A stretch of DNA of 7,448 bases from an uncultured Bacteroidota bacterium. Lineage in GTDB: Bacteria; Bacteroidota; Bacteroidia; Chitinophagales; Chitinophagaceae. The stretch is from the NCBI GenBank assembly GCA_903912405.1, contig CAIWHF010000067.1, forward strand, positions 1 to 7,448, written 5' to 3'. This document shows, in pieces, positions 1-7,100 of this stretch. A program made the translations under genes and the position numbers. A model generated the notes under the pieces. The model was not told the DNA's origin and ran no database searches. It saw only the letters and a list, made by a program, of their open reading frames with translations. Each line of letters begins with the position of its first letter. Within the stretch, counting starts at the first letter, position 1.

Positions 1-1
1 T

Positions 2-205
2 ATGAGTTCCCAAGCAGAGCCGGTAGTCATTTTGCGCAGTGGCAAGAAAAAAACAGAATGGATCGAAACCAGTGTGGCCATGCACGAAACTTACGACATT
101 ACCGGATGGAAAGCTGTAGGCACCAAAATTGCAGGTGATGACTTAAAAGAAATCGCTCCTGTGCAGCCAGCCTCAGAGCAAGGAGAAACACCGCTTTTGT
201 TTTAA
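2..205 (+). CDS. parC: DNA topoisomerase IV / gyrase subunit A-type protein, C-terminal fragment
   Basis: Only the last 67 codons are visible. The gene enters from the left edge, so the ATG at position 2 is probably an internal methionine rather than the start. The fragment has the pattern VVILRSGKKK, then a short stretch ending in DITGWKAVGTKI, then an acidic, Gln/Pro-rich tail ending in TPLLF. From memory, the GWKAxGxK element followed by a disordered tail ending in LF is typical of the C-terminal beta-pinwheel end of Bacteroidota topoisomerase IV subunit A. That enzyme decatenates and relaxes DNA as an A2B2 complex with ParE. The catalytic tyrosine and breakage-reunion domain lie outside the window. 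A gyrase A-type paralogue is the main alternative, because the fragment is too short to separate the two. A 49-base AT-rich gap with no terminator separates it from the next gene, so read-through is possible. Confidence 0.62.
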   Translation: MSSQAEPVVILRSGKKKTEWIETSVAMHETYDITGWKAVGTKIAGDDLKEIAPVQPASEQGETPLLF

Positions 206-224
206 TTTAAATATCCTAATTTTA
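196..224 (+). promoter_or_regulatory. possible Bacteroidota-type promoter for the BFN gene
   Basis: A TTTG at 196-199 and a TAATTTTA at 217-224 are 17 bases apart. They resemble the Bacteroidota sigma-factor consensus (TTTG about 19 bases upstream of TAnnTTTG), with the final G of the -7 element missing. Transcription would begin near 230, about 25 bases before the ATG at 255. The region is AT-rich, so chance matches are likely. The -33 element overlaps the end of the preceding gene. This is a weak, inference-only call. Confidence 0.22.
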
Positions 225-254
225 CAATTAAAACATATCCTATACAGATCTTAG

Positions 255-815
255 ATGAAGAAAGTTGCGTTAGAAATAGTAGCCCTAAAGCATAGTGTAG
301 CTCAAACAAAATCGTATGCAGTAGTATTAGCTGAGGTAGATGGCGTTAGAGAATTGAGCATCGTTATTGGTGATGCGGAAGCAAGAGCTATTGCTATAGC
401 TATTGAGCACATGCCTATGCCTCGTCCATTAACGCATGATTTACTAATTAATATGCTGGATCAGTTTAATATTGAATTGAAAGAAGTATTTATTTACAAA
501 TTGGAAGAAGGTACTTTTTATGCTTATTTAAATTGCCATCAATACGGAGAAGAAATTGCTATTGACGCCCGCACTTCCGATGCCTTAGCAGTAGCAGTGC
601 GCGTGAATTGCCCAATCTTTATTGATGATCAAATTTTAAAAATAGCTAGCAAGAAAACCAAGGAAACAAAAGCTAGCGAAAAAACTGCTCAAAACCCGTA
701 TGCTGCCATGAGCACCGCCGAGTTGCAAGCCGAATTGGATATGTACTTAGAAAATGAAGAATACGATAAAGCCATTCCAATCCGCGACGAAATCAACAGA
801 AGAAATAATCAATAA
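255..815 (+). CDS. bifunctional nuclease family protein (BFN/DUF151) with C-terminal UVR motif
   Basis: This 186-aa protein is complete. Residues about 1-132 form a BFN (DUF151) domain. Signature elements are LSIVIGDAEARAIA (about 34-47), the MPRPLTHDLL block (55-64), and TSDALAVAVR followed by CPIFID (about 108-124). A Lys/Thr/Ser-rich linker (about 131-152) leads to a UVR motif at about 153-183, with the pattern ELQAELDMYLENEEYDKA and IRDEINRR, as in the UvrB/UvrC interaction motif. Plant and bacterial BFN proteins have been reported to have DNase/RNase activity. The UVR motif suggests contact with a nucleic-acid-processing partner, but neither role is shown for this protein. No signal peptide is present, so it is probably cytoplasmic. 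The ATG at 255 gives the conventional N-terminus (MKKVALEIVALKHS) and has no clear Shine-Dalgarno, as is common in this phylum. The next gene starts 19 bases after its stop. Family assignment is confident; the molecular function is less so. Confidence 0.9.
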   Translation: MKKVALEIVALKHSVAQTKSYAVVLAEVDGVRELSIVIGDAEARAIAIAIEHMPMPRPLTHDLLINMLDQFNIELKEVFIYKLEEGTFYAYLNCHQYGEEIAIDARTSDALAVAVRVNCPIFIDDQILKIASKKTKETKASEKTAQNPYAAMSTAELQAELDMYLENEEYDKAIPIRDEINRRNNQ

Positions 816-834
816 TCAAAATAAAAATCTACCT

Positions 835-2202
835 ATGCAAGCTACTACAAAAGTTATCGCGTTATTTTTAAGCTTTCTATTTTTTTCCATTAACACTAGG
901 GCCAAAAAACCTAGTTGTGGCGCACATCTCCTACATGCTATAATTAATAAAAAAGATCCTAGTTGGTTTAGTAAGCAAACTGCAAAGCGACAAGCAGCAC
1001 AACTAAATTACCAAAACAAGCAAGGCGCTTTTATGAAAACAACGGCGCAAGTTACGATTCCAGTAGTTTACCATATCGTCTTAAATCAAAATCAAATCAA
1101 TGCAATTGGTGGAATTGCTGGGATTCAAAAACGAATAGACTCGCAAATGATTGTGATCAATAGAGATTATGGAAGAAGAAACGCGGATAGCACAACGATT
1201 CCAAGTGCCTTCAAAGCACGCTATGCGAATACTGGGATTCAGTTTTGCTTGGCTCACCGAAAACCCGACGGCACTTCTACATCTGGTGCAGATATCATTA
1301 CCCTACCCAATACCACAAAAAAAATAGAAGAAACGAATACAAGCGGTCAAGATTTATTTTATGATGCCAAATTCACTAATGGCGCTTTCAATACTTGGGA
1401 CCCAAGTCAATATCTTAACATTTGGGTTTGCAATGCTTCATTGGGCAATGATACCAATGGCATTTTAGGCCTTACCGTTCCACCCTATTTCCCAAACACT
1501 TTTGGCTATAACCCAAATGAAGTGGGCGTAATTCTCAACTATAGAGCTTGGGGAAAGCGCAGTACCGGTTTTGAACCCTATATTTCAGGCTGCGATAAAG
1601 GCAGAACTCTTTCTCATGAATTGGGCCACTATTTTAATTTAGAACATATATGGGGCGATGACAATGGTGCTTGCCCAGGCGATGCAGGTTATACCGATGA
1701 TGGCATTAATGACACTCCAATTCAAGGAGCTGAAAATTACGGTTGTCCTACTTTCCCTTCTGTAAGCTGCACAGCAAGTGCTCCAAATGGAGATATGTTT
1801 ATGAACTATATGGACTATAGTGATGATATTTGCTTAACCATGTTTACGCCAGGACAAGTAGCTGTGATGCAAGCTGAGGTAGCAAGCACTGGCGAATCCT
1901 ATTCGCTTACACAAAATAATAATGTTTGCTATTGGCCAGCAAGTGTAGCAAATACGCAAGGAACTACTGCCATCGAAATAGTACCCAATCCTTTTAGCCA
2001 TCAGATCAATATCAATTATGCGGAACAGCCATTAGCGATTCGCGTACTAAATACATTAGGTGCCATTGTTTTTGAAATCAATACTACTTCAATTGGCACA
2101 AATACGACCTTAATTAATACTACTCCATTAACCTCCGGCATCTATTATTTGCAAGTGCAATTTAAAGAAGCAATGCAAACACATAAAATAATTAAAGAAT
2201 AA
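835..2202 (+). CDS. secreted pappalysin-family (M43) zinc metalloprotease with T9SS C-terminal sorting domain
   Basis: This is a 455-aa exported zinc endopeptidase. The ATG at 835 is chosen over the in-frame ATG at 754. It places a signal peptide directly at the N-terminus (hydrophobic core about 7-19, likely cleavage after A23 in TRA), and 754 lies inside the BFN gene. A short propeptide contains SCGAH (C28), which fits the cysteine-switch Cys of pappalysin-family zymogens. The catalytic domain spans about 72-355. It has the zinc motif HELGHYFNLEH (H261, H265, H271 as ligands, E262 as catalytic base) followed by IWGD, several cysteines (280, 304, 312, 333) likely to form disulfides, and the Met-turn MNYMDY (323-328). 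Residues about 380-455 form a type A T9SS sorting domain: VPNPF (383-387), then GIYYLQVQ, ending in KIIKE. By family precedent the protein crosses the outer membrane through T9SS and is anchored at the surface or released. The substrate is unknown. Its stop overlaps the mqnE start. Confidence 0.93.
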   Translation: MQATTKVIALFLSFLFFSINTRAKKPSCGAHLLHAIINKKDPSWFSKQTAKRQAAQLNYQNKQGAFMKTTAQVTIPVVYHIVLNQNQINAIGGIAGIQKRIDSQMIVINRDYGRRNADSTTIPSAFKARYANTGIQFCLAHRKPDGTSTSGADIITLPNTTKKIEETNTSGQDLFYDAKFTNGAFNTWDPSQYLNIWVCNASLGNDTNGILGLTVPPYFPNTFGYNPNEVGVILNYRAWGKRSTGFEPYISGCDKGRTLSHELGHYFNLEHIWGDDNGACPGDAGYTDDGINDTPIQGAENYGCPTFPSVSCTASAPNGDMFMNYMDYSDDICLTMFTPGQVAVMQAEVASTGESYSLTQNNNVCYWPASVANTQGTTAIEIVPNPFSHQININYAEQPLAIRVLNTLGAIVFEINTTSIGTNTTLINTTPLTSGIYYLQVQFKEAMQTHKIIKE

Positions 2203-3326
2203 TGACAAGCGCAATAACCAATATAATAGCCGATCCTAATTTTGACCCTGCTTTAAAAGCCGTAGCACAAAAGGTACTAGATGCTAAAAGAATAAATGAA
2301 GAAGAGGCGCTCCTACTTTTCGAGAAAGGGAGCCTACCCTTTGTTGGCGCTTTAGCTAATTATATAGCGCATTCCTTACATGGTAATAAAGTTTATTACA
2401 ATCGAAATTTTCACATAGAGCCTACCAATGTATGTGTGTATACTTGCAATTTCTGTTCGTATTCACGCCAATACAAACACCGTGATGATGGATGGGAATT
2501 GAGCATTGAGCAAATGCTGGATATGGTAAAGAAATATGATGGTCAGCCCGTAACCGAAGTGCATATCGTAGGCGGCGTGCACCCGAAAATGAACTTAGAG
2601 TTTTTCTGTGAATTAATCGCAAAGATTAAAGCACACAGACCCGATTTACACATTAAAGGATTTACTGCGGTGGAGCTCGACTATATGTTTAGAAAAGCAA
2701 AAATGAGTATTGAGGAAGGATTACAACAATTGAAAGCAGCTGGCTTACAATCATTACCTGGTGGTGGTGCAGAAATCTTTGCACCTCTTATTAGAGCACA
2801 AATCTGCCCCGACAAAGTAGATGGCGCTGGTTGGTTAGCCATTCATCAGGCGGCCCACGAAATGGGTATGCATAGTAATGCAACCATGTTATACGGCCAT
2901 GTAGAGAGCTATAGAGACCGCATTGAGCACATGCAAGCATTGCGTACCTTACAAGATAAAACCAAGGGTTTCAATTGCTTTATTCCATTGAAATTTAGAA
3001 ACGATAATAATGACATGTCGTATTTAACAGAAACCACTACGGTAGAAGATTTACGCACGTATGCAATTGCTCGTATTTATTTAGATAATTTCAAAAATCT
3101 AAAAGCCTATTGGCCAATGCTTGGCAGACAAACAGCGCAATTAACGTTAGCCTTTGGTGTAAACGATTTAGATGGCACCATAGACGATACCACTAAAATT
3201 TATAGCATGGCGGGAAGCGAAGAACAAACACCGAGTATGAGTACCGAAGAGTTGCGGGAATTAATAAGCAATGTAGGCAAAACACCTGTAGAGCGCGATA
3301 CACTTTATAATGTTATTGCGTCTTAA
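2202..3326 (+). CDS. mqnE: aminofutalosine synthase MqnE (radical SAM, menaquinone biosynthesis)
   Basis: This 374-aa cytoplasmic enzyme is complete. MqnE uses S-adenosylmethionine and a 4Fe-4S cluster to join 3-[(1-carboxyvinyl)oxy]benzoate (made by MqnA) to the adenosyl radical, giving 6-amino-6-deoxyfutalosine in the futalosine pathway. The cluster motif CX3CX2C is C78, C82, C85 in NVCVYTCNFCSYSR. Further MqnE-like blocks are HIVGGVHP, HIKGFTAVELDYM, SLPGGGAEIF and SNATMLYGHVES, with PVERDTLYN near the C-terminus. The VGGVHP, AEIF and NATMLYGH forms favour MqnE over the paralogue MqnC, which usually reads QGGLNP and TATMMFG. Bacteroidota in the Chitinophagaceae and Cytophagales commonly use this route. 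The ATG at 2202 shares its first base with the TAA of the protease gene (TAATG), which suggests translational coupling. An A-rich AAAGAA just upstream is the only RBS-like signal. No other mqn gene is in the window. Confidence 0.94.
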   Translation: MTSAITNIIADPNFDPALKAVAQKVLDAKRINEEEALLLFEKGSLPFVGALANYIAHSLHGNKVYYNRNFHIEPTNVCVYTCNFCSYSRQYKHRDDGWELSIEQMLDMVKKYDGQPVTEVHIVGGVHPKMNLEFFCELIAKIKAHRPDLHIKGFTAVELDYMFRKAKMSIEEGLQQLKAAGLQSLPGGGAEIFAPLIRAQICPDKVDGAGWLAIHQAAHEMGMHSNATMLYGHVESYRDRIEHMQALRTLQDKTKGFNCFIPLKFRNDNNDMSYLTETTTVEDLRTYAIARIYLDNFKNLKAYWPMLGRQTAQLTLAFGVNDLDGTIDDTTKIYSMAGSEEQTPSMSTEELRELISNVGKTPVERDTLYNVIAS

Positions 3327-3339
3327 ACAAGGTTATAAA

Positions 3340-4098
3340 ATGCAAAAAAAAATATTACTGTTATGCTTAAGCTTCCTGCTTATAGCTACAATAACATGGT
3401 CACAAAACAACAGAATAAATACAGGCAATACGATAGCATGGACTAGCCTAATGTCCAATATAAAAGCAAAAGGCAACTGGAGTCTTCTAGTAGAGTATCA
3501 TAACAGAAGAGCTCAATTATATAAAGATGGGCAACAAAGCCTTGTTCGACTGGGATTAAATTATAAGATGAATAGCCAAACTTTTTTTAGAATAGGTTAT
3601 GCTTGGGTAGAAAACTTCCCCTATGGCGAATACCCGACTAATAGCTTTGGAAAAACAGTTACAGAACATAGAATATACGAGACACTACTCTATTCGCAGC
3701 AAATAGACAAAGCGAACATTAATCATCGGGTCATGTTGGAGCAACGATTCATTGGTAAATTTAATGCAGCTAGTTCACTTACAGAAGACTCCTATACATA
3801 TGCTAATAGAATACGATATATGATAAGATGTAATATCCCTTTAAAAGGCAGACAACAACAAAACAACACCCCGTATATCAGTTGCTACAACGAATTATTT
3901 ATTGGCTTTGGAAAAAATGTAAACAATGTTTTTGATCAAAACAGATGCGCTGTATTATGTGGTTATCGATGGAACAATACGACTAGTTTAGAAATAGGTT
4001 TTATCAACCAACAATTGCAATTAAATAGGACTATCAATAACTGGGCTATTTTTCAAAACAATTGCGGCATCATCACCAATGTAAATTTCAATTTATAA
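3340..4098 (+). CDS. exported DUF2490 domain-containing protein
   Basis: This 252-aa protein has a clear Sec signal peptide: a basic MQKK start, a hydrophobic core at about 5-18, and likely cleavage near S21/Q22 before NN. The mature part is rich in alternating aromatic and polar segments, such as FFRIGYAWV, NELFIGFGK and LEIGFINQQ. It ends in NVNFNL, which resembles an outer-membrane beta-strand end. The overall pattern (early NTIAWTSL, LLVEYHNRR, RLGLNYKM, HRVMLEQRF, ANRIRYMIR) matches DUF2490 as I know it, a Bacteroidota family of unknown function predicted to be a small beta-barrel or envelope protein. The ATG at 3340 is preferred to the in-frame ATG at 3310, because 3310 lies inside mqnE and would bury the signal peptide. 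AAGG at 3329-3332 is a fair Shine-Dalgarno. The gene begins 13 bases after mqnE and ends 15 bases before the terminator, so it is the last gene of the run. The five cysteines in the mature part are unusual for a barrel. Confidence 0.8.
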   Translation: MQKKILLLCLSFLLIATITWSQNNRINTGNTIAWTSLMSNIKAKGNWSLLVEYHNRRAQLYKDGQQSLVRLGLNYKMNSQTFFRIGYAWVENFPYGEYPTNSFGKTVTEHRIYETLLYSQQIDKANINHRVMLEQRFIGKFNAASSLTEDSYTYANRIRYMIRCNIPLKGRQQQNNTPYISCYNELFIGFGKNVNNVFDQNRCAVLCGYRWNNTTSLEIGFINQQLQLNRTINNWAIFQNNCGIITNVNFNL

Positions 4099-4113
4099 GT
4101 ACATCATTACCAT

Positions 4114-4145
4114 AAAAAAGCCCCGAATTTTTCGGGGCTTTTTTT
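4114..4145. terminator. bidirectional intrinsic terminator between DUF2490 gene and rpoC
   Basis: The left arm AAAAAAGCCCCGAA (4114-4127) pairs perfectly with TTCGGGGCTTTTTT (4131-4144) around a TTT loop, giving a 14-bp stem with a GC-rich centre. On the plus strand a T-run follows at 4139-4145. On the minus strand the A-run at 4114-4119 becomes a U-run. It can therefore stop both the rightward transcript (stop codon ends at 4098) and the leftward rpoC transcript (stop at 4163-4165). It is the only clear structure in the 64-base convergent gap. Confidence 0.93.
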
Positions 4146-4162
4146 ATAACGAGTAGGAATTC

Positions 4163-7100
4163 CTATTCTTCATCATCGAATTGTAAAACATCGCGATTAG
4201 ACAATAACAAATTCACTTCTTCTTTACTACCTACAATCATATCGTTGTATACTCTTGCACCGGTACCTGCTGGTATTAGATTACCTGTAATAACGTTCTC
4301 TTTCAAGCCCATTAAGTTATCTACTTTACCATTGATCGCTGCTTGAGAAAGCACTTTAGTGGTTTCTTGGAACGACGCTGCAGAAATCCAACTTTGTGTA
4401 CCTAAAGATGCTTTGGTAATACCTAACAGCATTGGGTGCGACGTAGCTGCTTGTGCATCACGATATTCGATTAATTTTTTATCAGAGCGACGTAATATAC
4501 TGTTTGCTTCGCGAATTTCTCTTAACGTAACGATACGGCCTGGTTCAAATGCTTCTGAATCGCCTGCATCAACAACAATTTTCTTGTCATAAATCCAATC
4601 GTTTTCAATTTGGAATTCTAATTTATCCACCACATCATCTTCTAAGAATTTCGTATCGCCTGGCTCTACAATATTTACTTTACGCATCATTTGACGAACA
4701 ATCACCTCAACGTGTTTATCGTTGATTTTTACCCCTTGCAAACGATATACCTCTTGGATTTCATTTACTAAGTATTCTTGAACGGCAAATGGACCTTTAA
4801 TAGCTAAGATATCACTTGGCGTAGTAGCACCTTCTGATAAGGGCATACCTGCTTTTAAGAAGTCGCCATCTTGCACCATGATATGTTTCGTTAATGGCAC
4901 AAGATATTTTTTAATCAAGCCTTCTTTAGATTCAATAGCAATCTCACGATTACCACGTTTGATATTACCGAAGCTTACCACACCATCAATCTCAGCAATG
5001 ATCGCTGGATTGCTTGGGTTACGTGCTTCAAATAATTCCGTTACACGAGGAAGACCTCCGGTGATATCTCGGCTACGACCCATTACACGTGGTATTTTCA
5101 CGATTACTTGTCCGTTGCGTACGCTATCGCCTTCGCTTACTATGATATGAGAACCTACCGGTAAGTTATAAGATTTTTCATCTTTACCGCTTACTTTAAT
5201 AGAAGGTATTTTTGTTTTATCTTTTGATTCGATAACTACTTTTTCACGGTGACCAGTTTGCTCATCCGCTTCTTCACGATACGTTACACCATCGATAATA
5301 TTTTCTAAAACTATTTTACCAGTTCCTTCAGAAATGATAACCGCATTGAACGGATCCCAAGTGCAAATCGCATCACCTTTCTTCACTTTTTGTTTATCTT
5401 TTACTTTCAATATAGAACCATACGGTATATTGTTAGAGGTATATAAACGATCAGTTGCTGGATCAATGAAACGCACCTCGCCGGTACGACCGATAACTAC
5501 AATTTCATCTACACCTTCATCGTTGGTATATTTAGTTGTACGTAATCCGTCGAACTGAATAGCACAATCAAATTTAGAAAGCATTTGAGATTCAATAGCA
5601 GAAGAACCTGCTACCCCACCTACGTGGAACGTACGTAAGGTTAACTGTGTACCTGGCTCACCAATAGATTGTGCAGCAATAATACCTACCGCATCACCCA
5701 TTTGTGAAGTATAGCCCGTTGCTAAATTCTTACCATAGCATTTAGAACAAACCCCACGTATACTTTCGCAAGTAAGTACCGATCTGATTTCCACCATTTC
5801 AACTCCTCTATATTCGATTAGTTTTGCATAATCTTCTGTAATCTCTTCGCCTGCTTGAACTAATACTTGACCAGAAACTGGATCAATTACATTTTCCAAA
5901 GAAGTACGACCTAAAATACGATCATATAAAGGCTCTACAATTTCTTCATTATCTTTTAATGCAGTAGTAGCAATACCACGAAGAGTGCCACAATCTACTT
6001 CATTGATAACCACATCTTGCGCCACATCCACCAAACGACGGGTTAAGTAACCTGCATCCGCTGTTTTCAACGCCGTATCCGCCAAGCCTTTACGAGCACC
6101 ATGGGTAGAGATAAAGTACTCTAATACAGATAGACCTGTTTTAAAGTTAGACAAGATTGGATTTTCAATAATCTCTGAACCAGAAGAACCAGAACGACGT
6201 GGTTTAGCCATCAATCCTCTTAATCCAGCCAACTGTTTTACTTGTTGTTTAGAACCACGAGCTCCAGAATCTAACATCATATACACGGAATTGAAACCTT
6301 GTTTATCCGTTTTCATTTCATGTAATAAAGTTTCTGTTACACGCGTATCTACACGAGACCAGATATCGATAATTTGGTTATAACGCTCATTATTGGTAAT
6401 TAAACCCATATTGTAGTTATCCCAAACTTCGTCTACTTCTACTTGTGCATTTGCAATTAATTCTTCTTTAATATCTGGAACATTCAAATCTTTAATATTG
6501 AATGATAATCCACCACGGAATGCCGTACGGAATCCTAAAGTTTTGATATCATCTAAGAATTGAACCGTTTCAGGAATAGTCGTATTTTTTAAGATATTAC
6601 CAATGATCTCACGAAGTGATTTTTTAGTTAATAACTCATTTACATAACCATTTTGTTTAGGAACAAACTGATTAAATAATACACGACCTACGGTTGTTTC
6701 AATTAATTTATATTCTAATTCACCTTGCTCGTTACGCACATTTGCTTTTACTTTAATCCAAGCATGCAAATCTGCACGTCCTTCATTATGCGCGATAGTT
6801 ACTTCATCTGCATTGTAGAACGTCATTCCTTGACCTTTAACGATTTCTGTATCGGTCGTTTTTTTACCTTTAGAAATGTAGTATAATCCCAAGACCATGT
6901 CTTGTGAAGGAAGGGTAATTGGCGTACCATTTTGAGGATTCAAGATGTTATGAGAAGCCAACATTAATAATTGTGCTTCTAATACCGCTGCATTACTTAA
7001 TGGAACGTGAACCGCCATTTGGTCACCATCGAAATCGGCATTAAACGCAGAACAAACTAACGGGTGCAATTGGATTGCTTTCCCTTCAATTAATTTTGGT

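Noticed and set aside
206..254. Possible terminator or riboswitch in the gap before the BFN gene
   Set aside because: The 49 bases are AT-rich with only short, imperfect inverted repeats and no GC-rich stem. Nothing beyond a weak promoter match can be supported.
754..834. In-frame ATG at 754 as an earlier start of the M43 protease
   Set aside because: It lies inside the BFN gene, would add 27 residues rich in Lys, Asn and Thr, and would bury the clear signal peptide that begins at the ATG at 835.
2422..2622. Minus-strand open frame of 66 codons
   Set aside because: It lies wholly inside mqnE, whose frame is strongly conserved, and its translation shows no recognisable motif.
3310..3339. In-frame ATG at 3310 as the start of the DUF2490 gene
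   Set aside because: It overlaps the end of mqnE and places ten extra residues before a textbook signal peptide. The ATG at 3340 has an AAGG seven bases upstream.
4359..5558. Plus-strand open frames at 4359-4592, 4878-5150 and 5334-5558
   Set aside because: All are antisense to rpoC, lack recognisable motifs or start signals, and are best explained as shadows of the conserved gene.
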